From positions 4,756,066-4,820,065 of the forward strand of contig NZ_CP154845.1 in the NCBI RefSeq assembly GCF_047302285.1: DNA of 64,000 nt, written 5' to 3'. How positions within the stretch are numbered: the stretch's first letter is position 1; every line of letters begins with the position of its first letter. The notes beneath the pieces are model-generated. The model did not search any database and was not told the DNA's origin. It saw only the letters and a program-made list of their open reading frames with translations. This document shows, one piece after another, positions 8,370-16,847 of this stretch. This stretch comes from Robertmurraya sp047302285 (GTDB lineage Bacteria; Bacillota; Bacilli; Bacillales; Cytobacillaceae). Position numbers and translations under genes: made by a program.

Positions 8370-8735
8370 TTATTTCTTCTTGTTAGCTACAGTTTTACGT
8401 GGGCCTTTACGTGTACGAGCATTGTTCTTCGTATTTTGACCACGAACAGGTAAACCACGACGATGACGAAGACCACGGTAGCTTCCGATTTCCATTAGAC
8501 GCTTAATGTTTAAAGATACTTCACGACGAAGGTCACCTTCAACCTTTAGCTTGTCAATGATGTCACGGATTTTATTTAATTCATCTTCAGTTAAATCACG
8601 AACACGAGTGTTTTCAGAAACACCTGCTTCAGCTAAAACCTTTTGTGCTGTACTTTTACCAATACCAAAAATGTATGTTAGAGAAATCACTACACGCTTT
8701 TCACGTGGGACGTCTACACCAGCAATACGTGCCAT
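8370..8735 (-). CDS. rpsM: 30S ribosomal protein S13 (uS13)
   Basis: S13 sits in the small-subunit head and contributes to inter-subunit bridges with L5 and 23S H38. The 121-residue sequence starts MARIAGVDVPREKRV, has the helix-two-turn-helix GIGKSTAQKVL region, and ends with the basic tail RKGPRKTVANKKK that reaches the P-site tRNA. It follows rpmJ closely, in the standard infA-rpmJ-rpsM-rpsK-rpoA order. Confidence 0.98.
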   Translation of the reverse strand: MARIAGVDVPREKRVVISLTYIFGIGKSTAQKVLAEAGVSENTRVRDLTEDELNKIRDIIDKLKVEGDLRREVSLNIKRLMEIGSYRGLRHRRGLPVRGQNTKNNARTRKGPRKTVANKKK

Positions 8736-8756
8736 TGTATGCGCACCTCCTTAATA

Positions 8757-8870
8757 TTAACCTTGTTTTTGTTTATGCTTAGGGTTTTCACATATAACCA
8801 TAACTTTACCGCGTCTGCGGATAACTTTACATTTCTCGCAGATCGGCTTAACAGATGGTCTAACTTTCAT
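8757..8870 (-). CDS. rpmJ: 50S ribosomal protein L36 (bL36)
   Basis: This 37-residue gene reads [20 protein letters not shown] and ends in KHKQKQG. It is the zinc-binding type of L36, with Cys11, Cys14, Cys27 and His32 as the ligand set. It lies between infA and rpsM, its invariable place, and a GGAGG site precedes the ATG. L36 binds 23S near the GTPase-associated region late in assembly. The zinc form is normally kept under zinc sufficiency. Confidence 0.97.
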
Positions 8871-8928
8871 TATCCTAACCTCCTTGATAGTACGGAGTGC
8901 AATAGATTTATTGAGAAAAGAGCTTCAC

Positions 8929-9147
8929 TTATTTAAAGCGGTACGTAATTCTGCCGCGTGTTAAATCATATGGGGATAGCTCAACAGTTACTTTGTCCCC
9001 TGGTAAAATACGAATAAAGTGCATGCGAATCTTACCAGAAACATGAGCTAACACTGTATGACCATTTTCTAATTCTACCTTAAACATTGCATTCGGCAAA
9101 GTTTCAAGTACTGTACCTTCAATTTCAATAACATCATCTTTCGCCAT
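8929..9147 (-). CDS. infA: Translation initiation factor IF-1
   Basis: IF-1 blocks the 30S A site during initiation and stabilizes IF-2 and IF-3. The 72-residue protein is a single OB fold: MAKDDVIEIEGTVLE opens it and LSPYDLTRGRITYRFK closes it, as in Bacillus IF-1. It is placed between the KOW-domain gene and rpmJ. A good ribosome binding site precedes the ATG. No deviation from the family is visible. Confidence 0.98.
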   Translation of the reverse strand: MAKDDVIEIEGTVLETLPNAMFKVELENGHTVLAHVSGKIRMHFIRILPGDKVTVELSPYDLTRGRITYRFK

Positions 9148-9192
9148 CGAACTTAGTCTCCCTTCTAGGATTTTTCACCCTGTGAAAATATC

Positions 9193-9480
9193 CTACCTTA
9201 AACTGGATTCAAACTTTTTCAATGCATATCGTAGTTTTCCGTTCGTAACGCGACCGGTTTCTAATAAACTTCTTTGAACTTCTGGTGATACATAATCAAT
9301 AAGCTCGAGGTGTAATAGATTCTTCTTCTTCGGTCGGTCAAACTTCTTTTTATCGCCGTCCGCCACTAAAACAAAGCGTTCATCTAACAACCTTACTATT
9401 ATAGCATATTGTCCTGCATCTCGCCCGTGTGAAATTAAGACTATTTGACCTAATTGTAACGTACTAGGATAGTCGACCAT
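9193..9480 (-). CDS. KOW-domain RNA-binding protein, L14e-like
   Basis: This 95-residue protein starts with an SH3-like KOW fold: QLGQIVLISHGRDAGQYAII is the classic KOW block with its invariant Gly, followed by a basic loop DKKKFDRPKKK. It resembles the eukaryotic/archaeal L14e type of KOW protein and the small Bacillus YbzG-type proteins encoded here between map and infA. It is translated 12 bases after map. Function is unproven; a role in ribosome assembly or stability is plausible from location only. Confidence 0.85.
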   Translation of the reverse strand: MVDYPSTLQLGQIVLISHGRDAGQYAIIVRLLDERFVLVADGDKKKFDRPKKKNLLHLELIDYVSPEVQRSLLETGRVTNGKLRYALKKFESSLR

Positions 9481-9492
9481 CGGATCACCTAA

Positions 9493-10239
9493 TTAGACAA
9501 TCGTTAAAATGTCATAACCGGTTTCCGTAATTGCAATGGTATGCTCAAAATGGGCACACATTTTGCCATCGGTTGTTACTACCGTCCAATTATCAGCCAA
9601 AGTTTTAACATAACGACTTCCCACATTTACCATCGGTTCTACACAAAGCACCATTCCCGGTTTTAACAATGGACCTTTATTAGGTGGACCATAATGAGGG
9701 ATTTGTGGGTCCTCATGTAAGTCTTGCCCTATTCCATGTCCAACATACTCACGCACGATAGAAAAACCATTGGATTCTACATACGTTTGAACGCTATTGG
9801 AGATGTTCGATAGACGTGCACCTGGACCAGCTTCCTTAAGACCAATGTACAAAGATTGTTCTGTCACATCTAAAAGACGTTCAGATACTTCGTCAATTTT
9901 TCCGACAGGGTAAGTCCACGCCGAATCACCATGATAGCCTTCATATTTCGCACCTATATCAATGCTAATAATGTCGCCTTCTTGTAAGACACGCTTACCA
10001 GGAATTCCATGAACAAGTTCTTCATTCACAGATGCACAAATGCTGCCAGAGAAACCATTATACCCTTTAAATGAAGGTTTAGCGTTATGAGAACGAATAA
10101 ATGCTTCTGCAATTTCGTCCAACTCTTTTGTGGTAATCCCAGGAGCTATATGTTTTTTCAATTCCTGATGTGTCAGCGCTACAATCCGACCAGCTTCACG
10201 CATGATTTCAATTTCCCTAGGGGTTTTACATATAATCAT
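9493..10239 (-). CDS. map: Methionine aminopeptidase, type I
   Basis: Removes the N-terminal Met from nascent proteins whose second residue is small. The 248-residue enzyme keeps the five metal ligands, Asp94, Asp105, His168, Glu201 and Glu232, and the substrate-binding His77 in VNEELVHGIPG. There is no N-terminal zinc-finger extension, so it is the type Ia form. Its ATG overlaps the adk stop by four bases, so translation is coupled to adk. It lies in the secY-adk-map-infA segment of the spc operon. Confidence 0.98.
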   Translation of the reverse strand: MIICKTPREIEIMREAGRIVALTHQELKKHIAPGITTKELDEIAEAFIRSHNAKPSFKGYNGFSGSICASVNEELVHGIPGKRVLQEGDIISIDIGAKYEGYHGDSAWTYPVGKIDEVSERLLDVTEQSLYIGLKEAGPGARLSNISNSVQTYVESNGFSIVREYVGHGIGQDLHEDPQIPHYGPPNKGPLLKPGMVLCVEPMVNVGSRYVKTLADNWTVVTTDGKMCAHFEHTIAITETGYDILTIV

Positions 10240-10889
10240 GCATTTAAGCCCCCGAGAAGATTATCTATATCAACAAACACTTTGTTAATATCCTGCTGAC
10301 CATCAATATTTCTCAAGTACCCTTTTGTTTCGTAGAAATCAAGTAATGGTTTAGCCTGTTCGATGTTCACCTGAAGACGATTATTTACCGTCTCAGCATT
10401 ATCATCCGCACGTTGGTATAGCTCTCCACCACAACGATTACATACACCCACTACGGCAGGAGGATTGAACACTAAGTGATAAGTGGCACCGCAATTTTTA
10501 CAAATGCGACGTCCTGTTAATCGCTCCATTAAAATGGCTTGATCGACATCAATATTAAGAACAAAATCAATCTTTTTTCCTAACTCGGCAAGAATGGATT
10601 CAAGAGCTTCCGCTTGAGGGACTGTTCTTGGAAAACCATCCAGCAAGAATCCATTTTGACAATCTTCTTTGCTTAATCGTTCTCTTACAATTCCGATTGT
10701 CACTTCATCTGGAACAAGTGCTCCTTGATCCATGAAAGATTTTGCTTTTAAGCCTAATTCCGTACCTTCTTTCATTGCTGCACGAAACATGTCGCCTGTT
10801 GAAATATGAGGAATGCCGTATTTTTCGACGATTTTCTCGGCTTGTGTACCTTTACCGGCACCCGGAAGACCCATTAATACTAAATTCAC
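10236..10889 (-). CDS. adk: Adenylate kinase
   Basis: Catalyses ATP + AMP to 2 ADP and sets the adenylate energy charge. The 217-residue long-form enzyme has the P-loop GLPGAGKGT (7-15), the AMP-binding DGFPRT (84-89), and a LID domain with a structural zinc site at Cys130, Cys133, Cys150 and Cys153, the Gram-positive arrangement. It follows secY by 55 bases and overlaps map by 4. Confidence 0.98.
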   Translation of the reverse strand: MNLVLMGLPGAGKGTQAEKIVEKYGIPHISTGDMFRAAMKEGTELGLKAKSFMDQGALVPDEVTIGIVRERLSKEDCQNGFLLDGFPRTVPQAEALESILAELGKKIDFVLNIDVDQAILMERLTGRRICKNCGATYHLVFNPPAVVGVCNRCGGELYQRADDNAETVNNRLQVNIEQAKPLLDFYETKGYLRNIDGQQDINKVFVDIDNLLGGLNA

Positions 10890-10944
10890 GTGAATTCCTC
10901 CTTAGGCTAAAACGGTATGGGAACCAGTTGTCCCCACAACCGAA

Positions 10945-12237
10945 TTATTTAATAAAACCTTTATAGTGACGTTTAACAAGCTGAGCTTCAAGCTGTTTCA
11001 TCGTTTCAAGTGCAACCCCGATAACGATTAGCAAACTTGTTCCACCGATTTGTGCAGATTGTGGCAAACCAGCAAAATTCACGAAAAATACCGGTAAAAT
11101 AGCAATTGCTGCTAAGAAAATCGCACCAACAAATGTTAAACGATATAAGACACGAGTTAAATATTCCTGTGTACTCTTCCCTGGACGTATACCTGGAATA
11201 TAACCGCCTTGTTTTTTCAAGTTCTCTGCAACCTGTTCAGGATTAACTTGAATAAAGGCATAGAAATAAGTAAACGCAATAATTAGTGCGCTATAGATTA
11301 CCATTCCAATCGGCTCAGTATAATCAAATATTCTTTGAATCCACAATGTAACATTGTTTTGTTCAAAAAATTGAGCGATGGTGGTAGGTGTTACGATAAA
11401 CGAAATGGCAAAGATTACTGGGATAACTCCAGCAGCATTCACTTTTAACGGTAAATGTGTGGACTGACCAGTAGGCATACGCCCTGCTACCATACGTTTT
11501 GCATATTGAATTGGAATTTTACGTAACGCTTGGTTAACGAAAATAACTCCAACAACAATGGCGACAACTGCCACTAAGAGAAGAAGCATTGTCACAATAC
11601 GGATGAATAGCGCATCTCCTGCGTTTTCAAATTGTTGAGCATATATTTGGTTTAGTGTTGATGGGATTCCAGCAACGATACCTGCGAAGATGATAATCGA
11701 GATTCCGTTACCGACACCTTTGGACGTAATTTGTTCGCCAAGCCACATTAAAAACGCAGTTCCTCCAGTTAACACTGTAGCAATGAGTAAGTAGCTTCCG
11801 ATACCAGGGTTGTTAATTAACATTCCGCCGGCTAAGTTATTGAAACCATACGACATCCCTAAAGCCTGTATAAAACCTAAAACGATGGTGAAATAGCGTG
11901 TAAATTGAGCTAATTTACGACGCCCAACCTCCCCTTGCTTTGACCATTCCGAAAACTTCGGTACAACATCCATTTGTAACAACTGAATGATGATGGATGC
12001 TGTAATGTAAGGCATAATACCCATTGCTAAAATAGAGAAGTTTAGTAATGCACCACCGCCAAATGTATTCAGTACCCCAAATACACTTAGTTCATCTTGA
12101 GCCTTTAACACTTCTGCATCTACTCCTGGAACAGGAATAAACGTACCGATACGGAATACAATCAACATTAAAAGGGTGAATATGATTTTTCGTCTTATAT
12201 CACCCACGCGCATAAAATTGGAGATTGTCTGAAACAT
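10945..12237 (-). CDS. secY: Protein translocase subunit SecY
   Basis: SecY is the channel of the Sec translocon in the cytoplasmic membrane, working with SecE (encoded near 38657) and SecG. The 430-residue protein has ten predicted membrane spans. Features include the plug-region GGGALLNFSILAMGIMPYI, the C5-loop KRMVAGRMPTGQSTHLPLK and the C-terminal KKQGGYIPGIRPGK. Its start overlaps the rplO stop by one base. The placement in the spc operon is universal in bacteria. Confidence 0.98.
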   Translation of the reverse strand: MFQTISNFMRVGDIRRKIIFTLLMLIVFRIGTFIPVPGVDAEVLKAQDELSVFGVLNTFGGGALLNFSILAMGIMPYITASIIIQLLQMDVVPKFSEWSKQGEVGRRKLAQFTRYFTIVLGFIQALGMSYGFNNLAGGMLINNPGIGSYLLIATVLTGGTAFLMWLGEQITSKGVGNGISIIIFAGIVAGIPSTLNQIYAQQFENAGDALFIRIVTMLLLLVAVVAIVVGVIFVNQALRKIPIQYAKRMVAGRMPTGQSTHLPLKVNAAGVIPVIFAISFIVTPTTIAQFFEQNNVTLWIQRIFDYTEPIGMVIYSALIIAFTYFYAFIQVNPEQVAENLKKQGGYIPGIRPGKSTQEYLTRVLYRLTFVGAIFLAAIAILPVFFVNFAGLPQSAQIGGTSLLIVIGVALETMKQLEAQLVKRHYKGFIK

Positions 12238-12677
12238 TAAATCACCTCTACATTACCGCCGGCAGCTTCAATCGCTTCCTTCGCAGCAGAGGAGAATTTA
12301 TGAGCTTTAATTGTAAGCTTTTTCTCTAACTTGCCGTTAGCAAGAACTTTGATTCCTGCTTTCTCTTTGCTTACAATCCCTGTTTCGATAAGAAGTTCTG
12401 GAGACACGATTGTACCGTCTTCGAAACGATTTAAAGCATCAAGGTTAATGATCGCATACTCTTTACGGTTGATGTTCGTAAATCCACGTTTTGGTAAACG
12501 ACGGAATAAAGGTGTTTGACCACCCTCAAATCCTGGACGTACGCCACCGCCTGAACGAGCATTTTGACCTTTATGACCTTTACCAGCAGTCTTACCATTA
12601 CCAGACCCGATACCGCGTCCTTTACGTTTGCGTTCGTGACGAGATCCTTCTGCAGGTTTTAATTCATGAAGTTTCAT
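12237..12677 (-). CDS. rplO: 50S ribosomal protein L15 (uL15)
   Basis: L15 stabilizes 23S tertiary contacts late in large-subunit assembly. The 146-residue sequence starts MKLHELKPAEGSRHERKRKG and carries the glycine-rich extension KGHKGQNARSGGGVRPGFEGG that threads into the rRNA. The globular C-terminal part ends in AAGGNVEVI. It follows rpmD by 31 bases and shares a junction base with secY. Confidence 0.98.
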   Translation of the reverse strand: MKLHELKPAEGSRHERKRKGRGIGSGNGKTAGKGHKGQNARSGGGVRPGFEGGQTPLFRRLPKRGFTNINRKEYAIINLDALNRFEDGTIVSPELLIETGIVSKEKAGIKVLANGKLEKKLTIKAHKFSSAAKEAIEAAGGNVEVI

Positions 12678-12708
12678 ATTGGCACCTCCTTGTTTAAGAA
12701 GAATTGAA

Positions 12709-12891
12709 TTATATTTCTTTCACTGTTACTAAGTGAGCAACTTTGTTAATCATACCACGGATTGCAGGATTATCATTTTTCTCAACTGTTTGGTGCATTT
12801 TGCGTAGGCCCAATGCTTTAACAGTTTCCTTTTGATCCTGTGGGCGACCAATAACACTGCGAGTGAGGGTAATTTCTAATTTGTTAGCCAT
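12709..12891 (-). CDS. rpmD: 50S ribosomal protein L30 (uL30)
   Basis: A 60-residue L30, short bacterial form, with the ferredoxin-like fold: KLEITLTRSVIGRPQDQKET and LGLRKMHQTV are conserved blocks. It sits between rpsE and rplO as in all spc operons of this group, 13 bases after rpsE, with a GGAGG site. L30 binds 23S helices 38 and 45. Nothing unusual is seen. Confidence 0.97.
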   Translation of the reverse strand: MANKLEITLTRSVIGRPQDQKETVKALGLRKMHQTVEKNDNPAIRGMINKVAHLVTVKEI

Positions 12892-12904
12892 TTGATTTCC
12901 CTCC

Positions 12905-13405
12905 TTATCCTAACAGTTCTTCTACTGACTTACCACGTAATTTAGCTACGTCTTCAGCACGTTTTAATTGTGTTAATCCGTCTATAGTAGCACGAACCAT
13001 ATTAATTGGTGTGTTTGTTCCTAAAGATTTAGAAAGGATATCGCCAACACCAGCTAATTCTAGAACCGCACGAACTGGTCCTCCAGCGATAACTCCTGTA
13101 CCTTCAGAAGCTGGCTTAAGAAGAATTTCACCAGCACCAAAGTGTCCGATAACTTGGTGAGGAAGAGTTGTTCCTACCATCGGTACTTCGATTAAGTTTT
13201 TCTTCGCATCTTCGATTGCTTTACGGATAGCATCTGGTACTTCTTGAGCTTTACCAGTACCGAAACCAACGTGACCGTTCTTGTCTCCAACTACTACAAG
13301 AGCAGAGAAACGAAAACGACGTCCACCTTTTACAACCTTCGCTACACGATTAACTGTAACTACGCGTTCTTCAAGTTCAAGTTTGTTTGGATCAATACGA
13401 CGCAT
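12905..13405 (-). CDS. rpsE: 30S ribosomal protein S5 (uS5)
   Basis: S5 helps decoding fidelity and forms the mRNA entry helicase with S3 and S4. The 166-residue protein has the double-stranded-RNA-like N-terminal domain (residues 10-75; RVAKVVKGGRRFRFSALVVV) and a C-terminal domain with GVGDILSKSLGTNTPINMVRA. The loop around VVKGGRR is where spectinomycin-resistance changes occur in other species; here it looks wild type. It follows rplR by 23 bases. Confidence 0.98.
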   Translation of the reverse strand: MRRIDPNKLELEERVVTVNRVAKVVKGGRRFRFSALVVVGDKNGHVGFGTGKAQEVPDAIRKAIEDAKKNLIEVPMVGTTLPHQVIGHFGAGEILLKPASEGTGVIAGGPVRAVLELAGVGDILSKSLGTNTPINMVRATIDGLTQLKRAEDVAKLRGKSVEELLG

Positions 13406-13428
13406 CTATTATGTCCCTCCTTTGTCTC

Positions 13429-13791
13429 TTAAAATTCCAATCCATTTTCACGAGCTGCATCAGCTAGTGCTTTTACACGTCCATGATATAAATACCCACC
13501 ACGGTCAAAAACAACAGCTTTGATGCCTTTTTCTACTGCGCGCTTTGCAACTAATTCGCCGACCTTAACTGCTGCATCAACGTTTCCAGTAGATTCAAGA
13601 CTAACTTCTTTATCTAAAGTAGAAGCACTTACTAAAGTAACTCCATTTACATCGTCAATGAGTTGCGCATAAATGTGTTTGCTAGAACGGAACACATTTA
13701 AACGAGGACGAGCTGCAGTACCAGAAAGTTTAGAACGCACACGTGCGTGTCTTTTCTTACGGGTTGCATTTTTATCAGCCTTCGTAATCAT
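13429..13791 (-). CDS. rplR: 50S ribosomal protein L18 (uL18)
   Basis: L18 bridges 5S rRNA and 23S rRNA in the central protuberance together with L5. The 120-residue sequence begins with the basic MITKADKNATRKKRHARVR and contains RPRLNVFRSSKHIYAQ and the C-terminal VFDRGGYLYHGRVKALADAA block. It is located between rplF and rpsE. Standard length, ribosome binding site and spacing. Confidence 0.98.
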   Translation of the reverse strand: MITKADKNATRKKRHARVRSKLSGTAARPRLNVFRSSKHIYAQLIDDVNGVTLVSASTLDKEVSLESTGNVDAAVKVGELVAKRAVEKGIKAVVFDRGGYLYHGRVKALADAARENGLEF

Positions 13792-13825
13792 TTAGGTCAC
13801 TCCTTTCGTTTACCTAGTGCTGCCA

Positions 13826-14362
13826 TTACTTACCTGTTTTACCTTCTTTACGACGAACATATTCGCCTTCGTAACGAATTCCTTTACCTTTGTAAGGTTC
13901 TGGTGGACGTACATCACGGATGTTAGCAGCTAATGCGCCAACGCGTTCCTTGCTGATACCCTTTACAGTAACCTTTGTGTTAGAAGGAACTTCAATTTCA
14001 ATACCTTCTTCAGGCTCGATTTCAACAGGATGAGAGTAACCAACGTTCAAAACAAGTTTCTTCCCTTGTTTTTGAGCACGGTAACCGACACCGATAAGTT
14101 CTAAGTTTCTTTCAAATCCTTTAGAAACACCTTCAACCATGTTTGCAAGTAGCGCACGAGTTGTACCGTGAATAGTACGGTGTTCTTTAGAATCAGAAGG
14201 ACGAACTACGTTAATTACGTTCTCTGAAACGACAATTTCCATATCTGAGTTGAATGAACGAGTCAATTCACCTTTAGGACCTTTTACAGTAACGACGCTG
14301 CCGTTAATAGTAACGGTAACACCTGTTGGAATTTCAATTGGTTTTTTACCTACACGAGACAT
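13826..14362 (-). CDS. rplF: 50S ribosomal protein L6 (uL6)
   Basis: L6 lies near the sarcin-ricin loop and factor-binding site. Its 178 residues form two repeated domains. The N-terminal part opens MSRVGKKPIEIPTGV, and the C-terminal RNA-binding part carries PEPYKGKGIRYEGEYVRRKEGKTGK. Gene order rpsH-rplF-rplR is conserved. I see no truncation or unusual residue. Confidence 0.98.
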   Translation of the reverse strand: MSRVGKKPIEIPTGVTVTINGSVVTVKGPKGELTRSFNSDMEIVVSENVINVVRPSDSKEHRTIHGTTRALLANMVEGVSKGFERNLELIGVGYRAQKQGKKLVLNVGYSHPVEIEPEEGIEIEVPSNTKVTVKGISKERVGALAANIRDVRPPEPYKGKGIRYEGEYVRRKEGKTGK

Positions 14363-14393
14363 TTATTGCACCTCCATTCTTTAAGAAACTCTA

Positions 14394-14792
14394 TTACCAA
14401 ACGTAAGCTAATACTTCTCCGCCAACTTGTTTAGCGCGAGCTTCTTTGTCTGTAAGAACGCCTTGAGAAGTAGATACTAATGCGATACCAAGTCCGTTTA
14501 GTACACGTGGTACTTCGTTTGTTTTTGCATAAACACGAAGACCAGGCTTGCTGATACGTTTTAAACCTGTGATAACACGTTCGTTGTTAGCACCGTATTT
14601 TAAGAAAATACGAATGATACCTTGTTTGTTATCCTCGATATATTCAACATCACGAATGAAACCTTCACGCTTTAAAATTTCAGCGATCTCTTTCTTAAGA
14701 TTAGAAGCAGGAACCTCTAATTTTTCGTGACGAACCATATTCGCATTACGGATGCGAGTTAGCAAATCTGCAATTGGATCTGTCATGACCAT
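14394..14792 (-). CDS. rpsH: 30S ribosomal protein S8 (uS8)
   Basis: S8 is a primary 16S binder in the central domain. In enterobacteria it regulates the spc operon. The 132-residue protein starts MVMTDPIADLLTRIRNANM, and its C-terminal RNA-binding part has STSQGVLTDKEARAKQVGGE. The start at MVMTDP is the Bacillus one. It follows the zinc-type rpsN gene by 30 bases. Confidence 0.98.
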   Translation of the reverse strand: MVMTDPIADLLTRIRNANMVRHEKLEVPASNLKKEIAEILKREGFIRDVEYIEDNKQGIIRIFLKYGANNERVITGLKRISKPGLRVYAKTNEVPRVLNGLGIALVSTSQGVLTDKEARAKQVGGEVLAYVW

Positions 14793-14822
14793 TGTTTTTT
14801 ACCTCCTTCCCAGAAATGGGGT

Positions 14823-15008
14823 TTACCAGCTAGCTTTTTTCACACCAGGAATTTGTCCTTTGTATGCTAATTCACGGAAACAAATACGGCAGAGCTTAAA
14901 TTTACGGTATACAGAATGTGGACGTCCACAACGTTCGCAACGTGTATATTCTTGTACCTTGAATTTCGCCGTGCGCTTTTGCTTCGCAATCATTGACTTT
15001 TTAGCCAC
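14823..15008 (-). CDS. rpsN: 30S ribosomal protein S14, zinc-binding type (uS14)
   Basis: The 61-residue short S14 has a zinc ribbon with Cys24, Cys27, Cys40 and Cys43 (CERC and CRIC pairs). This is the C+ type; Bacillus usually carries a second, zinc-independent paralogue elsewhere that replaces it under zinc starvation. It sits between rplE and rpsH in the spc operon. S14 helps assemble the small-subunit head. The ending VKKASW is conserved. Confidence 0.97.
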   Translation of the reverse strand: MAKKSMIAKQKRTAKFKVQEYTRCERCGRPHSVYRKFKLCRICFRELAYKGQIPGVKKASW

Positions 15009-15033
15009 GTTTTCGCCTCCCTTATTTTAGCGA

Positions 15034-15573
15034 TTACTTTTGGAATGGCATTCCAAATTGAGTTAAGAGTTCACGTGCTTCTTCATCAGTATTAGCTGTA
15101 GTAACGATAACGATATCCATACCACGAACCTTACTTACTTTATCATAATCAATTTCAGGGAAGATTAACTGTTCTTTTACACCTAATGTGTAGTTACCGC
15201 GACCGTCAAATGACTTCTTAGAGATACCGCGGAAGTCACGTACACGTGGTAAAGATACAGAAACTAATTTATCGAAGAATTCGTACATACGCTCACCACG
15301 AAGGGTAACTTTAGCACCGATTGGCATACCTTCACGAAGACGGAAACCAGCGATTGATTTTTTAGCGCGCGTTACAACTGGCTTTTGACCAGTAATTGTA
15401 GCTAGCTCTTCAACTGCGTTATCTAATGCTTTTGCGTTTTGTACTGCATCACCAACACCCATGTTGATAACGATTTTTTCTAACTTAGGCACTTGCATAA
15501 CTGATTTATAATTAAACTTGCTCATTAGAGCAGGAGTTACTTCTTTTTGATACTTTTCTTTTAGGCGGTTCAT
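15034..15573 (-). CDS. rplE: 50S ribosomal protein L5 (uL5)
   Basis: L5 binds 5S rRNA and contacts P-site tRNA and S13 in the head. The 179-residue protein begins MNRLKEKYQKEVTPAL and has VVTRAKKSIAGFRLREGMPIG plus RVRDFRGISKKSFDGRGNY, hallmark L5 sequences. It ends in ELLTQFGMPFQK. Gene order rplX-rplE-rpsN is canonical. Confidence 0.98.
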   Translation of the reverse strand: MNRLKEKYQKEVTPALMSKFNYKSVMQVPKLEKIVINMGVGDAVQNAKALDNAVEELATITGQKPVVTRAKKSIAGFRLREGMPIGAKVTLRGERMYEFFDKLVSVSLPRVRDFRGISKKSFDGRGNYTLGVKEQLIFPEIDYDKVSKVRGMDIVIVTTANTDEEARELLTQFGMPFQK

Positions 15574-15600
15574 TCATTGTACCTCCCTTCTTCATTTGAA

Positions 15601-15912
15601 CTATTTATCTAGAACTTCACCGGATTTTTTTGCAACACGTACTTTTTTGCCATCTTCCACTTTGTAGCCTACACGAGTTGGCTCGCCAGACTTAGGATCG
15701 ATTGGCATTACGTTTGATACATGAATAGGTGCCTCCTGGCTGATGATTCCACCGTTAGGATTCACTTGGCTAGGCTTAGAGTGTTTTTTAACGATGTTTA
15801 CACCTTCAACTAAGACACGGCTTTGTTTTGGGTAAGCAGCTAAAATCACACCTGATTTGCCTTTGTCCTTACCAGAGATGACCATTACTTTATCACCTTT
15901 TTTTACATGCAT
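15601..15912 (-). CDS. rplX: 50S ribosomal protein L24 (uL24)
   Basis: L24 is one of two assembly-initiating large-subunit proteins and lies at the tunnel exit. The 103-residue form starts MHVKKGDKVMVISGKDKGKSG, a KOW motif. I chose this ATG because an AGGAGGTG site lies seven bases before it; an in-frame start eight codons upstream would overlap that site. It follows rplN by about 36 bases. Confidence 0.97.
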   Translation of the reverse strand: MHVKKGDKVMVISGKDKGKSGVILAAYPKQSRVLVEGVNIVKKHSKPSQVNPNGGIISQEAPIHVSNVMPIDPKSGEPTRVGYKVEDGKKVRVAKKSGEVLDK

Positions 15913-15948
15913 CTGTTCGCACCTCCTTAAAGGCAATTAATTTTGAAA

Positions 15949-16317
15949 TTATAGTACTTCTGGAGCTAATGATACAATTTTCATAAAGTTATTATCACGG
16001 AGTTCACGAGCTACTGGTCCGAATATACGAGTACCACGTGGGCTCTTGTCGTCACGGATAATTACACATGCGTTTTCATCGAAACGAATGTATGAACCAT
16101 CAGTACGGCGAGCTCCGCTCTTTGTACGAACAATAACAGCCTTTACAACGTCGCCTTTTTTAACAACGCCTCCTGGTGTTGCTTGTTTCACTGTACAAAC
16201 GATAACATCACCAATATTAGCAGTCTTGCGGCCTGAACCACCAAGAACTTTAATTGTAAGTACTTCACGAGCACCTGAGTTATCAGCAACTTTTAAACGT
16301 GTTTCTTGTTGAATCAT
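15949..16317 (-). CDS. rplN: 50S ribosomal protein L14 (uL14)
   Basis: L14 forms inter-subunit bridges with 16S h14 and is the docking site of the silencing factor RsfS. The 122-residue protein starts MIQQETRLKVADNSGAREVL, has the VKKGDVVKAVIVRTK barrel segment, and ends RDNNFMKIVSLAPEVL. It opens the classic spc operon after rpsQ, but here no promoter or terminator separates it from the S10 genes, so the two are one transcription unit. Confidence 0.98.
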   Translation of the reverse strand: MIQQETRLKVADNSGAREVLTIKVLGGSGRKTANIGDVIVCTVKQATPGGVVKKGDVVKAVIVRTKSGARRTDGSYIRFDENACVIIRDDKSPRGTRIFGPVARELRDNNFMKIVSLAPEVL

Positions 16318-16357
16318 TTGTGTAACCTCCCTTCGGGATGAAAACTAATTCCGAACA

Positions 16358-16621
16358 TTATATAATTACAGCTTTTTCTACTACTTCTACTAAACGGAAG
16401 CGTTTTGTTGCGGAAAGTGGACGAGTTTCCATAATACGTACCACGTCGCCGATTTTTGCTTGGTTCTGCTCATCGTGAGCTTTGTACTTCTTAGAGTACT
16501 TAACGCGTTTACCGTATAACGGATGCTTCTTGTAAGTTTCGACAAGAACAGTGACTGTCTTATCCATCTTGTCTGAAACGACGCGTCCTGTGTAAACTTT
16601 GCGTTGGTTGCGTTCACTCAT
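16358..16621 (-). CDS. rpsQ: 30S ribosomal protein S17 (uS17)
   Basis: S17 is a primary 16S binder in the 5' domain. The 87-residue protein has an OB fold with VYTGRVVSDKMDKTVTVLVE and the RVKYSKKYKAHDE loop. It starts MSERNQRK as in Bacillus and ends RLVEVVEKAVII. It lies 22 bases after rpmC. It is the last gene of the S10 block in the usual naming. Confidence 0.98.
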   Translation of the reverse strand: MSERNQRKVYTGRVVSDKMDKTVTVLVETYKKHPLYGKRVKYSKKYKAHDEQNQAKIGDVVRIMETRPLSATKRFRLVEVVEKAVII

Positions 16622-16643
16622 TGTGCGAACCTCCTCTCAAAGA

Positions 16644-16847
16644 TTATCGATTATTGACGCCGATCTCTCTTTCACGAATAACAGTCTTCATGCGAGCAAT
16701 CGCTTTGCGTACTTCTCGGATACGAGCTGTATTTTCAAGTTGTCCAGTCGCCAATTGAAAGCGCAGGTTGAAAAGCTCTTCTTTTAATGATTTAACTTTT
16801 TGTTCTATTTCGGCAGTGGTAAGGTCACGAATTTCATTAGCTTTCAT
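16644..16847 (-). CDS. rpmC: 50S ribosomal protein L29 (uL29)
   Basis: L29 is a small helical hairpin at the tunnel exit that helps dock trigger factor and SRP. The 67-residue form starts MKANEIRDLTTAEIEQKV. I preferred this ATG to one five codons upstream because it matches Bacillus L29. The gene overlaps the end of rplP by 11 bases, so translation is probably coupled. The tail reads REREIGVNNR. Confidence 0.96.
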   Translation of the reverse strand: MKANEIRDLTTAEIEQKVKSLKEELFNLRFQLATGQLENTARIREVRKAIARMKTVIREREIGVNNR

